A stretch of 64,000 nt of DNA, taken from Lineus longissimus (Eukaryota > Nemertea > Pilidiophora > Heteronemertea > Lineidae). The stretch is taken from assembly GCF_910592395.1 (NCBI RefSeq), contig NC_088319.1:10848001-10912000 (forward strand), read 5' to 3'. The notes beneath the pieces are model-generated. The model had not been told where the DNA came from, searched no databases, and was given only the letters and a program-made list of their open reading frames with translations. Of the stretch, positions 34,458-46,476 are shown in pieces; position 1 is the stretch's first letter, and every line of letters begins with the position of its first letter. The translations under genes and the position numbers were made by a program.

Positions 34458-35431
34458 TCATTGGAAAATCACTGAAATAGACATTTTACCTTGGAAGCAG
34501 AAATTCACATAGTGAATTCATATAACCATGAACTTCTGAAGTGTGTGATGAACTTGTGATAATGATTTTTTTTAATTTTAGACCATGGTGTAACCATGAA
34601 CTATTAGTAAGTAACCAGTGAAATAGATCTTTCAATCTTGAAAGCAGAAGTTCACATCGTGAATTCATATAAGAGTATGCATGAACTTCTGAAGTGTGTG
34701 ATGAAGCTGTGAAGATTATTTGAAGGCCATGAAAGTGTGAAGTGTGTGATGAATTTATGATAATGATTTTATTGTATTTTAAACCATGGTGTAACCATGA
34801 ACTAAAGTAATCATTGGACAATGACTGAAATAGATGTTACACCTTGAAATCAAAAATTCACATAGTGTTGCCGTGAACTTTTGTTGTGATAATGATGTAA
34901 CCATGGTGTAACCATGAACCAAGTGTACGACGAATCTGTGATAATGATGCCGGGATCAAGGCTGATGCAGTTTTCACATAGTAATTCTTAACCATTTTAA
35001 TGATTATTGAACTACTTTTACTCTAGGTAGAACAACTATATTCACAAACTAGTCGTTTTTACGAATTAATTTTAAGAGTGTGTGAAGAATACTGCAAAAT
35101 ACTGTGAGAGCCCAAAAAGACCTTGACAAGCCTGGTAATCTCACTCATGAAAACCAACATTTTCAAATAATTTTCGAGGAAATTGACCAAGTTACTTCCA
35201 TAGGGTTTTAGGAAATTTTAAAAGCCTCTTTTAAATTAAGACTAGAATAGAATGTATGCATGTTTTTAATGGGGATTATAAAGCGCTTTAAAGGTGCTAT
35301 TAAGTGGCTTTGATTATACAGAATACCGGTGATGATGCAAATATTTGCTGATGTATATTTGAAATAAATATAAATTTGATACCAAATCGTAGTTGTTATA
35401 CTTTCGAGGATGCCTCCCCAACAGGTAATTA

Positions 35432-35605
35432 CAGTGGAACCTCCCTTAGCGGACACCTCTCTATTAAGGACAACCTCTCTATTGAGGACACTAGTTTTGG
35501 TCCCAAATTGGTATTTTTTATTCAATTTGACCTCTCTAATCAGGACACCTCTCTATTAAGGACGTTGCCAGTCCCGAAGGTGTCCTTAATAGAGAGGTTC
35601 TACTG
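35432..35605 (+). mobile_element. Mariner-like MITE, intact (unit C)
   Basis: A 174-bp element with TIRs CAGTGGAACCTC and GAGGTTCTACTG, flanked by TA. The inner part repeats CTCTCTATTAAGGACA and TTTGGTCCCAAATTG motifs. The TA target and TACAGT ends suggest Tc1/mariner mobilisation. Confidence 0.75.
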
Positions 35606-35953
35606 TACTGTAAGTAAATAATAGTGTAGAGCAGGGTGGCAGCACTATAAGCCATCACTCAGTACTTACATAACACCATGACGAGCATGGCAAATCGACT
35701 GGTAATTTGGCTGCCTGTGGTTATGACGACTTATCGGCCATGAATATCAGTCCTGAAGTTTCCTTTTGAAGGATGGAAAGATGGACAACGAACGTGGACC
35801 GGCATGCTTGTGGTTCCTTCTTAGAAAGAAAAGTTAATCAGCTTCTGAAGAACCTTTATGGTTTAAAATGCACCCTGTAGAGCTTTGAAGTGAAAAACCT
35901 TAGAGGTTTTTCACAATGTGGCGACATAAAAATCTCACGCCAATGGTGTCCCT

Positions 35954-36493
<540 letters not shown>

Positions 36494-36805
36494 AAAGTCC
36501 ACTAAACCTTTTGCAGTGGCAGCCACTGGGCACTGTCAGTTGATACCAATTAAAGTAAAAATGGCACTTGCTTTTATCAGAATGGTCGAAACTATTTTAT
36601 TGCAATCTATATTTCTGTGATGAAACTAACTATCCAAGAGTTCATGTTGCTTGTTTAGAGAGGGTATTTAGGGAGTTAGTATTTAGAAGGGATTGATGTG
36701 CTATGCACCTCACGCGCACAATATGGGACCATGTACATGACATGCATTGCACATCACCCGCAAACGAAACCGCTGAACGTATAAAACCTTTCAATGGATC
36801 CTTCT

Positions 36806-37813
36806 TCAGTTTCTTGAAAACATCTTCTTCGCCTCTTGACGATAAAAGGGCAGTGTGCAGCCATAGATTACAAAATTAAAACAGTAGTTAAGCACGCTAA
36901 TTAGCGTGAGGAACTTAACGACAAACCAGAGATAAACGGCTCGTTCTTCATCCATGTTGTCTGCCTCTTCTGACAGATACGTAAAAGTCGTCGACAGCGG
37001 GAGAAGAAGGGCAATGTAAAGGGTCGAAACAGACATAAGGGAAAATAATAACTTCCCCTCCTGGACAGATGTACCTTTATTTCCTCCTAATTTTTTCCTT
37101 TTGGAAAATGTTATCGCGAGAAGTATCAAAATATTTGATAGGAATATGAGAATGAATGGTACATAAGCAAAAGCAGCTGTGTCAAGCTGCCAAAGGATCG
37201 CAGCTAGGATTGGATCCGTTGCATAGAAGCAAAGTACTGGGGTCCCAGGGATGTTCTCCATGAGCACGGCCCGATGGATACTCACGAAAATAGCGCCAAG
37301 GAGGATTGTAAGTAGCACGATCTTTCTCCGCCCTGATGTGATGTTGGCCCGTTTTAGTGGAAACCACACGACATACGCCCTTTCGGCCGAAAATGCCACA
37401 ATTATCCAGGCAGAGAGTGTTTCGAAAAGATGCAAAACAATACCCACTAATTTACATGTTGCGTTACTGTACGATATTACGTTGAAGCCATAGGCACCGT
37501 TTGTGATGTGTTTCAAACCAAAATTTATCCAATCGGTCACGCCTAAAATGAATATGACCCCATTGTCGGACACGGCAAGACAACTGAGGTACTGGATGCA
37601 GGCATCCGCTCGCTTCCTTACTCTGAAGAAAATAACGAAGGACAACGCGTTGCCAAAGATACCGAGGAAGAGAACTACAACCATGACGTAGGCTTGCGTA
37701 AAGTTGAGGAGATGCTGAATAAAAAACACTGGTGGGTTGGAGAGCGTGGGTACGCCCGTTTGTGTCCATAGGTCTTGAAGAACAGGAGTATGATGCATAT
37801 CTGTTCTATTCAT
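36806..37813 (-). CDS. Class A (rhodopsin-like) peptide-type GPCR, intact
   Basis: A single-exon gene of 335 residues, starting at the ATG at 37,813. The open frame extends further upstream but without an ATG, and a TATA box sits about 130 bp before this start. It has an extracellular N-terminus with NRT and NFT glycosylation sites. TM1 has GN (N55), TM2 LAVSD (D83), TM3 starts at C120 and ends in E144-R145-A146 in place of DRY, and C195 in loop 2 pairs with C120. TM6 lacks the usual CWxP. TM7 has N313-F-V-I-Y317 instead of NPxxY. The overall layout resembles invertebrate neuropeptide receptors (FMRFamide/TRH-receptor-like). Ligand unknown. Signalling through G proteins at the plasma membrane is family knowledge. 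Two broken copies sit in units A and B. Confidence 0.85.
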   Translation of the reverse strand: MNRTDMHHTPVLQDLWTQTGVPTLSNPPVFFIQHLLNFTQAYVMVVVLFLGIFGNALSFVIFFRVRKRADACIQYLSCLAVSDNGVIFILGVTDWINFGLKHITNGAYGFNVISYSNATCKLVGIVLHLFETLSAWIIVAFSAERAYVVWFPLKRANITSGRRKIVLLTILLGAIFVSIHRAVLMENIPGTPVLCFYATDPILAAILWQLDTAAFAYVPFILIFLSNILILLAITFSKRKKLGGNKGTSVQEGKLLFSLMSVSTLYIALLLPLSTTFTYLSEEADNMDEERAVYLWFVVKFLTLISVLNYCFNFVIYGCTLPFYRQEAKKMFSRN

Positions 37814-37942
37814 GGCAAAATTTCGAAATATCCAATCTATGTGCCACTTTTCAGATTGTCGCCAGTCGTTTAACGGAATCACATCGAAACAGGGAACAGT
37901 ACACCACCACACAGGAATATTTGGAAATTCTCGTGAATAGAG

Positions 37943-37950
37943 TTTTTATA
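37943..37950 (-). promoter_or_regulatory. TATA box of the GPCR gene
   Basis: On the minus strand CTATAAAAAC lies about 130 bp upstream of the ATG, predicting a start of transcription near 37,917 and a 5' UTR of about 100 nt. Confidence 0.45.
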
Positions 37951-38048
37951 GGTAGTTTCATTGTTGTCGTCAGGGTTGTATGGTAGCCATATCAACAAGC
38001 GATGAGCTGGAACAGAGTTTGGTTACACAGTGTTTGCATTTACATATA

Positions 38049-38208
38049 CAGTGAAACCTCCATTAGCGGACACCTCTCTTTTAAGAACACTGATTTTGGT
38101 CCCAAATTGATTGTTTCCATTCAATTTGACCTCTCTATTCAGGACACCTCTCTGTTAAGGACAGCACTTGTCAGTCCCAATGGTGTTCTTAATGGAGAGG
38201 TTCTACTG
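38049..38208 (+). mobile_element. Mariner-like MITE, second intact copy
   Basis: A 160-bp relative of 35,432-35,605 with ends CAGTGAAACCTC and GAGGTTCTACTG flanked by TA. It lies just upstream of the GPCR promoter. Older fragments of this family are at 10,588, 44,620-44,735 and 47,925-48,050. Confidence 0.75.
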
Positions 38209-38259
38209 TATATATGAATCCAATTCTTGGCACAACCTAGTTGATATCGGACTGAATCT

Positions 38260-38616
38260 CGCCGATCAGCAAAACGACATTGGGCTGATATCGACTGCCA
38301 GCATTGGCCCGATGTCGAGGCCAACATTGGGCCGATATTGACCCGACATGTTCTTGCTAGCTGGTGCACTACAATTTGCTTTTGCACAATGTTGTATACT
38401 TTGTAGTTTCACCAATCTGCCGATCAGCTCGTCTATCATTTCTTCATCTGCAAGAATGACTATTTTGTTCACCACTACATTGTATTTCTCCAGAATGAAG
38501 GATTTAAATCCACTGAGAAAAGAACTTATATATGTAAAAATGTCCAGAGGAATTTTGTGCCCGTGACGGAGTTCCGTTATGTCGAAATCCGGGTTGAAGT
38601 AATGGAGGATGACCAC
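38260..38616 (-). other. Degenerate GGCCGATATTGGC repeats and an unrecognised open frame
   Basis: 38,260-38,350 holds several decayed copies of a TTGGGCCGATAT motif. The adjoining minus-strand frame (about 38,360-38,616) has a protein-like composition, including YNVVVNKIVILADEEMIDEL, but no recognised domain or splice sites. It could be a transposon relic. Confidence 0.25.
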
Positions 38617-40127
38617 CTATTGTTACATACAGTACGTGGGCCAGATTGTTCAAAAGCACAAAAGTCACATTATCCCTAACGGCAAAACTATATAAGTGAC
38701 ACGGCTTATAAATTTTGGCTAATGGCTACGTTAACTATCCTTAAGGACATTATCTCTATCAGTTAATCCTGTTGAAATGTTCACGTTGAGATTTTAATAA
38801 TGACTCCGTTGAAGCTAACGTGATTGTGAACATCCTAGCCCTTAGTTGAGTTGCACTGCTTATAGAGTCAGGAGCTGTTTTGATAAATGCATCCTTTGAT
38901 TCACCGTGTACTATATTAAGAGGAACATATGAAACAGAAATAGAAATTGCCCTTGGTGCAACGCATTTATGTTTAGCACATCAAAATATAATATATGGGG
39001 TTATTCATAAAAAAACATTGCAATTTAGTGATATCAGCGGAAACTGAGCGGAAACAGCCTAAAAACGGTATAGTACCAGAATATTGATATCAAATATATG
39101 ATTAATCTTGTGATATTCCATAAGTGTCAAATTGTTATCAAAACCATTTAGGAAATACTCCATCATTCAAAATGAAAACGTCATGTGATTCGAGCTCAAA
39201 AGAAATAGTCTTTTGGTGCCAATGACGTCACCAATGACAGGCAAGTCACATCATGATCAATTGAAGATGAGTGGGTGGTGCTCAGTGTTCTAAGGACTTG
39301 TTCGAGAAATATTTCAAAAGCTCTTTCGGTATAAAACAATGATACTACTAGCTGAATGAAACTATTAGTGCGCCAACTTTACAAACTCTCTTGAAAATTA
39401 CATCATCCTTTTTTCAATTTTCTGCAGTTCCATGTCAAAGCAAACAAAATTTCAGATTGAAAATTACAAACATCAATTACATTTACAAACAATGGTTAAT
39501 ACCTGTCACCTCGGCATGAAACTGACTTGAAGCCTCGTTAACAAATTAGAAAGACAAGAACGTCAAATTACGACAATTTACTACGCGTCGCAGTAGTAAT
39601 TTTCACAATTACTGGTGTCAAGTTTATAATTGCCTTCAATAATTACTGCTTCAAACAAAGTTTTAAAATCACAGCACGTGAAATGGCATCATTTTCATGC
39701 ATAATTAACCGATGTCTGGAATTCGTCTCCTGTGTATTTTCTCGGGAAGCTGTGTTTTGGTCCATTTAACACCCAATACGGATCTAACCAGGCACTGCTG
39801 GAGTTTTAGACGAGCGCGGAGCGTGACTGATTTGTCTCCCATGAGGCTCTGCTGTAGGCGGTTAATACATCGGCGGCGTTCGATAACGGTGGTTCGTCAT
39901 GCACTGGGGTCGTGAGCTTGTGCGGCGTAGTGTTGGATCACAATCAGGCAAACACCCAAACCTCTGTGGTTTAAAAAGGTTGCGATACTGTTATTGTAGG
40001 AAGCCATTCCTTTTTAGCCTACTGGTGGTTCAGAAAAATAGAAAAGGAGTTCTTCACCGACAATGCAATAGTGCTGTTATCATGCACACAAATTTGTTTA
40101 AACTTGGTATTCATAGTATTGTATATC
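38617..40127. other. Intergenic, nothing recognised
   Basis: AT-rich, ending in a family D repeat fragment (about 40,028-40,125). No credible exons. Confidence 0.5.
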
Positions 40128-40287
40128 TATGGGCGGTTATTACCGCAAATAAAGACAAACCAAAGCAAAGACACTTGTGTAGCATATCAAGGACACGTAG
40201 ATTGATACTCCTATGTGTGCCACATCAAAGACATCTGGACCATACACCACATCAAAGATAACGATGCGAAGTCAACAGGCGGCGCCA
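40128..40287 (+). repeat. Left arm of a 160-bp inverted repeat pair
   Basis: It starts TATGGGCGGTTATTACCGC and ends CAGGCGGCGCCA. The reverse complement is at 42,861-43,020 with very few changes. The pair encloses copy 1 of the cargo-bearing element. Confidence 0.8.
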
Positions 40288-40918
40288 CCGTCTTGGGAAA
40301 AGTAACAAGAGGCCCAAGGGCCTGGCGCTCAGCTGAGTTGTTGCTGCGTTGTTCGTATATATTACATTACTCGTCAAACTCTACTAAACTAAGGACTCAA
40401 AGCCTAAGGATATTAGCTTCTGGATGTGTAACAGTGAATTACGGTAGACTGGCGCAATCTACTTCAAGCAAGCTCCACCCTTGCAATGTGTGCGCAAACA
40501 GATAACCTAACCTATATTGGACCATCAATTCTACACACAGCAACATGATTCATCCTCAGCTGTTACCATGATGATGATGATGATGATCCTTTTCGCAAAT
40601 TGGTCGTCTTCTGTCTTTCTTCCATACTTCAGTGCCACCGGATGTAGTCTGCCCTTGTGGAGGGATCCTTTCAGCACCGGGACACAAGAATCCATGCGAA
40701 TTGAATCACATGGAGAGACTAGCCCAATCACCCGCTTTTGGCTGGGTAGAAATGGGTAAATCTCGCAGACTGGACCTTAAACTCTACTGCCGACGTGTGA
40801 GGCCGGTCTGACAGATGAGTAAGTGGGGTCCACCTAATGCAGAAGGCACCAGTTTCCCTAACTAAAAGGGTAACATTAACAAAATGCTCTACCCAACTCT
40901 ATTATTGCCTAAAGGCCT

Positions 40919-41068
40919 GTGTACACTAGTAAAATACAGGGCCTTGAAGGGCTTGTTGCAAAATTGTTGTAAAAATGTTGGTAAAATGTTGGTAAAATGT
41001 TGGTAAAATGTTGGTAAAATGTTGGTAAAATGTTGGTAAAATGTTGCTAATATTTTACTAGTGTACAC
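40919..41068. mobile_element. Nested TIR element, internally deleted (in copy 1)
   Basis: 150 bp with ends GTGTACACTAGTAAAATA and its inverse ATATTTTACTAGTGTACAC. Compared with copy 2 (50,094-51,415) it lacks about 1.19 kb. It retains six tandem copies of the 11-bp unit GTAAAATGTTG, against four in copy 2. Confidence 0.8.
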
Positions 41069-41253
41069 CCTGCTTAAGTCAAGTGAAACTCTTAACAAAC
41101 CTTAGCAGAATGCCACCATTGAAATGTTGATAATAATGATAGCAAGTAAAAACTTTAAACAGATAGACTTGATTTTTTTAACCAACTGCCACATGCGGTT
41201 TTCTTTATTTAGTAAATTTTGAGGTAAGTATTACAGAATGAAATACTTGAATA

Positions 41254-42082
41254 CTAGAATTGCCTGGCTCTTCTGATGATTGCACTGGTGAACACCGAAG
41301 TCGATGGGATGTGCAAAGTCATAGCTCGATCCTCTCTCTTGGTCATCTTTGAGATGTAGTCACCAAATATGTTCAAATGCAGCTGCAGATCATTCCTGTC
41401 CTGCAAAACATGATGAGGAGATAACATTTTAATTTTGATAGAATAGGTAAGCTAGCCAAGTTTTATATCAAATACAAGGCCAACAACAACTGATAAGGCG
41501 CTAGGGCCGAATGATCAAGGAAGTTCATTGATATGATTGGGAATACATTGTGATAAGAGTGATGAATCGGCCCCGTTTGAAGCATTGTGCTATGTACAGT
41601 GTGCAAGTGTCAGTGTGTATCATATCGCATTTACTGTTTGTTGACATTTCAAATCGCTGGCGTTGATCCTCAATTACACTGTTTATGTACATTGGCAACC
41701 TTACCCGATGATATCAGAACGATGTTTATTATTGTCTTGTTTATTCACATTAGTTCTGCTATGTGACAAGAGTTATTTGTTGAGAAATCCATGATTTAAA
41801 GCCGGACTTTGACATCGTTTCTCAGACCAACCAAGCTGCATTTCGCAGATCGTTTTTCAACGATCGTCGACGAACTATTTCAAATTAATCACATCCAATT
41901 AAACAATCCAAGCCTTCCCTAATGTCATCAACATGCAATAACACAAGCAGCCAAATATTGTCGCCTATGAAATTGTGAATTTAATGAGAACTTACCTCTG
42001 AATTGACAGAACGCGATCTATTCCATAGCATGGTCTCCTTACGTCTGAACTGCGCAGACTCGAGACGTGACGTTCGCTGCAT
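41254..42082 (-). CDS. Small two-exon gene carried inside the mobile element (copy 1)
   Basis: Exon 1 (41,996-42,082) encodes 29 residues from an ATG with a CCAAT motif just upstream, and ends at a gtaag donor. Exon 2 (41,254-41,400) follows a ttttgcag acceptor, encodes 48 residues and ends in TAG. Both join in phase 0 to give 77 residues, rich in Arg and Ser with motifs DLQLHLNIFGDYISKM and a basic end RRARQF. I do not recognise the protein. It has no signal peptide or membrane segment, so it would be an intracellular protein. Copy 2 preserves the frame and splice sites with one missense change but has lost the ATG. The gene appears to be captured host sequence; expression is unknown. Confidence 0.55.
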
Positions 42083-42431
42083 GTGTGATTGGACGTGGGA
42101 TAACTCGCGCGAAATTTAAAATGCTCTTCTTGGGGGGTGCTCACTAAATTGCGCCAGTAACACCACCTGGTGAGAAATTCATGAACTACGCCTATTGATA
42201 ATGAAAGAGAAAGCTTTGCTCTATAAAATTAGATTTGATTCATGATCCCCAACTGAGAAATCAGCTGCTGGAAAAGTTTTTGGAAAATTTCGCTTGGTGC
42301 CACCTAGTGGCCAAACCGCTCATCCTGCCGGACCCACATTTGGTCTATTCAGGAGTCCTGAAGGGTCTCAACGCCTCAGAGGGAAAATCTATCGCCTATC
42401 CGCCATAGTTTTGAAACGTGCCTGTTTAACG

Positions 42432-42510
<79 letters not shown>

Positions 42511-42514
42511 GGAC
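42432..42514 (+). repeat. (GACA)n microsatellite, about 20 units
   Basis: It lies just before the terminal hairpin of element copy 1. The same site in copy 2 has only about 9 units (52,782-52,820). Confidence 0.95.
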
Positions 42515-42860
42515 ACTCATTCTACCATTTACTCATATGAATAGCTCAGCTTTTCAGCTGAGCTAAAAACGATTTCGACAACTATAGGTTTTTGTTGATA
42601 TGAGCGACTATGTTTATTTTTATAATCATTTTTTTCTCGCAGTGAAATTTTTATTAATTGATTCAACTTCAATAAGTTAAATGAGAAGAAAATAAATATC
42701 TCGACTTGAAAAAAAAATTTAATTTCAAATTTTTTTTCTTGACTTGAAAAAAAATATCTTGACTAGAAAAAAATCATCTCGACTAGAAAAAAAATCATTT
42801 CGACTTTTTGAAGCAAACGGCTTGCCATAGGACAGAGGTGGCAAATAACAACAACGTCAA

Positions 42861-43020
42861 TGGCGCCGCCTGTTGACTTCGCATCGTTATCTTTGATGTG
42901 GTGTATGGTCCAGATGTCTTTGATGTGGCACACATAGGAGTATCAATCTACGTGTCCTTGATATGCTACACAAGTGTCTATGCTTTGGTTTGTCTTTATT
43001 TGCGGTAATAACCGCCCATA
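42861..43020 (-). repeat. Right arm of the 160-bp inverted repeat pair
   Basis: Reverse complement of 40,128-40,287. It is followed by family D-like AT-rich sequence (TTCAAATTCAATTC, about 43,080). Confidence 0.8.
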
Positions 43021-46000
43021 TATATCAGTCTACACAACAGCAAATTTATAGTTAGTACGTATTTCCGCAATTGGACATTTTCAAATTCAATTCAAAATTC
43101 AAAATTTGTAACAAATGGCGTAGGCCTTTAACCACAGGCCCCTCCATTTTGAACACAACTTGAAATCCTAAAGCAATTAATGAAGACCTACTTCAAAACG
43201 AAGTGAATGCCAATTTCAAGGGTGGAAGTCATTTGTGTTTAGTGAACAACTCCCTCCAAACTAAATGGCTTTAATAAGAGATGATCATAGGTACCACTGG
43301 CTAGAACTTGAAATCCTAAAGCAATTAGAAATCTATCAAAATGAAGTGAATGGCATTTTCAAAGGTGGGAATCAGTTCTTTGTTTTCCAGAGAATTGACT
43401 CTCACCATGAAATTGGCATTCACTTCATTTTGAAGGAGTTCGAATTGCTTAAGGATTTCAAGTTTAGCCAAAGTGATGGTGCCTACACGGTCAACCTTTT
43501 AATATCCCCACTTGACAAACGACTCCCCCATCACCATCTTATATCCTGCGGCAAGACGCTAAATGCATCTCTCACAGAATCAACGGAACTGGTGTATTTA
43601 TTCAGGCTTTGCTGGCAATAGAGGGTCAACTAAAGGCCAGGGAAAGTTGAAAGCTTTTTTCTCATCCCCTGACCTACATGTACCAAGTTTTGGCCGCCAC
43701 CATTTCATAACGCTTTTCATCAGACCACACGTTTCCAGGTTGTACTGGCGGCACCCCTGTTCAATAAGTATGATTCCCGGTGATATAAATCAAGATTTAG
43801 AGGATGTCTCGCATTCTAATATGCTTCAGAGGAAGGGGGCATCTGTCCTTGGGTCATGGTACGGACATATCTTCCCTTGAAGAGTACATACAGAATGGTC
43901 GTTATTGGAAAGAAACTCCTTATTGGATGTTGGCGCATCTTATTCAGTTGCGACAGTTGTAAGAATGTCGCAAATTGATGATGATGGATTGGATTGTTAT
44001 AAGGCTATGCACATAAAGATCTCCTTTTGGGAGAGTCCCATATCAATTCAGACAGATTTATAGCAGTTCTTTGGGTGGAGAACCTCGTTGACTTTTGAAT
44101 GGGTCTTAGTATTGACCTTTTGATAACAGCTCATTCCATCGATTGACCGCTGCAGATCACGATAGCGTCTCCTTCCCAGTTCCCGCCGAGACTGCCAGAC
44201 TGAAAGAATTGCCAATTCCATTCATGTAGCAATTATACTATCATGGCGATAAAGTAGGTATCAGGATAAACAAGCTAATGTTCCACGATCCCCAAATTTA
44301 TCGTTATCGCCAGACTGTCCCTCCATCGGTCGATAGTAATGTCCTGGGACCGGAGAGTTTGGACTCCTAATGCGCGGTCCTGATGGCCCGAAATGGTTTT
44401 TGTAAAGTAACTGTCCATATCATCACTATCTTTAAGGGCAAACTTAATACGACTTTGGGTCTAGAGCCAAAATACATGATTAGGATACATTGAATGGTCC
44501 TTAGAATGAGAGGGCTCGCTCAAAAGAGTGAGCATCCTTCACTTGAAGGATATGCAAAGATGACCACGTCATTTTTTCCATTATGCACTACAAGTTTGTT
44601 GAATCAACAACAGCAGAACATCCTTAGAAGACACTTTCCTTATAATGACACCCTCTCTAATAAGGACTATTTGGTCTAACATTGGTTGTTACCATTCAAT
44701 CAGATCTCTCAAATCAGGACAGCTCTCTATTAAGGACACATTTTTCAGCATTTTGCAAATGTTTCAATTTCACAAAACCGAAAAAAATGGCCACGACTTA
44801 TTCCTGGTTTATGGTGTCTCTGCTTGATAATGCTGATGCGAGTGCCACATCCTTCAAATAAAGGGTGCTCATTCGTTTCAAAAATATTCTTAATGATATG
44901 GAGGAAACATGACCTAATAACGAGGGCGTCATTTTCTTCTAGGCAATCTCTAATCTTCTGTCTGCCTCTTCTGTGGGGCCATTACCAATGTGGCACTGCT
45001 GAAAATGTCAACTGCCCTCCTTATAGCTATACTGATTTCCATCTGGAAGTCATTTGCAAAAGGCTAAGTGACTTCAGGATTTCTATCGCGGCTGTGAGGA
45101 GGACAGTCCTTCACAGCATGCTGGGACAGGATAAAAATTGCAGTCTGCATCATGAGGTTGTCGAAGATGAGAACTGTATTCCATAGGCAAACTAAATGGC
45201 TTTAATTAGAGTTGACCACAGGTACCACCATTTTGGCTAGAACTTGAAATTCTAAAGCAATTAGAAATCTATCAAAATGAAGTGAATGCCATTTTCAAAG
45301 GTGGGAATCAGTTCTTTGTTTTCCAGAGAATTGACTCTCACCATGAAATTGGCATTCACTTCATTTTGAAGGAGTTCTAATTGCTTTAGGATTTCAAGTT
45401 CTAGCCAGAATGGTCAACACTTAACAGGAATCTGGGGGCCAGAGATTTTTACAACAGGACTTTGGTGGTAATAACATTCCCTTTTCCCCCTTGCTGTTGG
45501 TTAGAAAACATTGAATTGTAAAAGCTAGCATCATTACAAATGGTATATACTACATAAGCTTTTCATCCAAATACTCACAAAAGGGTCTCAATGCTGATGC
45601 TGACCGTTGGCCTTGTCATCGGGAGGTCCTGCATTTGATACCCGGCCGGTGCCACTTAACTCTCAACTGGGCTGAAAAACCCTTGTGCTAATAGATCGTG
45701 GTTGCCCTTGGTTCTCCAGAAAGTTTAGTTAAAAGGCTAGGTAATAATGTGTGCGATTGGAAAGCTCTCTGAGACAGCGATTTGAGACAATAAATAGTAG
45801 AGTGAAAAGCACTATAAAAACTCACTAAAATTTTTATTATCATTAGTATTAAATGGATTCCTAGTCACCCACTTATTACACTTATACTTGAAGTCTATCA
45901 GTGTCGAACATTTGTCATGCTTATGTAAGACTCAACACAAGATTACGTCTCCTGCATAAAAACACCAAGATATGATGAGTTTCTACTGGTAGTTCCCTGT

Positions 46001-46233
46001 AACCACAGCATCCGCTACAAGATTGGATCTTTTATTCATCACTTCATCTCCATTGCTATCACAGAGAAAGAACAAGTCAACAAGATGACAATGTGAATAC
46101 GACAAATTATCAATGGGACCATTTTTCCATTAGTTTCACCTAGATATCAAAATCTACGACAATTTTATGGTAAAACGACTCTTTCATGGTAAAGTCTTGA
46201 ATTCTAATAAGAATTTTTTATCCATTTTTAGCT
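43021..46233. other. Repeat-rich intergenic region
   Basis: Two well-preserved foldback MITE copies (about 43,290-43,490 and 45,215-45,420) and a decayed one (about 43,140-43,260). A mariner-like MITE fragment is at 44,620-44,735. A possible tRNA-derived SINE near 45,580-45,720 has GGAGGTCCTGCATTTGATAC-like B-box text. Open frames here have no domains. Confidence 0.5.
45215..45420. mobile_element. Foldback MITE, best-preserved copy
   Basis: Long inverted arms: left CCACCATTTTGGCTAGAACT, right AAGTTCTAGCCAGAATGG. Inner arms carry AAAATGAAGTGAATGCCATT and its near-inverse, around a centre TTCTTTGTTTTCCAGAGAA. The whole element can fold into one hairpin. Confidence 0.7.
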
Positions 46234-46476
46234 TGCGTGGACTCTACCTCTGACCAAAGTCGAAGTCACTCGATCAATGAACCCAATCGGTGCCAAGCCG
46301 TAGTGGCACGTGATAACGCTCATCTGGCCTTGGAGGTGGAATACTCCCTGGAGAATAACATCTCCAAGGTCAGAGCGAACTCTGGAAGAAGAAGGATAAC
46401 ACCCTCACATCATACGGCGACCACCACGAAGACATGTCATGATCTCGAAAGAAACCATATAACGTCAGATGACTAA
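46234..46476 (+). CDS. Candidate 3'-terminal exon, unrecognised
   Basis: A strong polypyrimidine-type acceptor (TTTTTTATCCATTTTTAG) precedes an 80-codon open stretch ending in TAA. The peptide is hydrophilic, including QAVVARDNAHLALEVEYSLE, with basic and His/Thr-rich C-terminal parts. No domain is recognised and no upstream exon was found, so it could be a chance frame. Confidence 0.35.
   Translation, partial: CVDSTSDQSRSHSINEPNRCQAVVARDNAHLALEVEYSLENNISKVRANSGRRRITPSHHTATTTKTCHDLERNHITSDD

Larger units (their letters stand above)
40305..42566. mobile_element. Cargo-bearing microsatellite element, copy 1
   Basis: About 2.26 kb. The left end is ACAAGAGGCCCAAGGGCCT (a hairpin) followed by GGCGCTCAGCTGAG. 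The right end is CGTGCCTGTTTAACGGACAG, a GACA microsatellite (42,432-42,514) and a hairpin AGCTCAGCT, TTTC, AGCTGAGCT plus AA. It carries a nested TIR element (40,919-41,068) and a two-exon minus-strand gene (41,254-42,082). Copy 2 at 49,483-52,872 has identical borders in unrelated flanks. The layout is shared with the GGTGAGC-type element at 20,184-21,290. A Helitron-related (HINE/pearl-like) origin is plausible but the TC start is missing. Confidence 0.75.

Noticed and set aside
37814-37912. Longer N-terminus of the GPCR starting at 37,912
   Set aside because: The codon there is GTG. The first ATG in frame is at 37,813, in good context and downstream of a TATA box.
42294-42566. Open frame with DRQTDRQT repeats (also 52,647-52,850)
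   Set aside because: It is the reading of a (GACA)n microsatellite and the element's 3' end.
40305-42566. Calling the cargo element a confirmed Helitron
   Set aside because: The end CTAA with a hairpin fits, but the TC start is absent and the A/T insertion rule is not met in copy 1, so the class is left open.
45580-45720. Possible tRNA gene or SINE head
   Set aside because: Only B-box-like text is visible. I could not draw a cloverleaf or an A box, so no tRNA is called.
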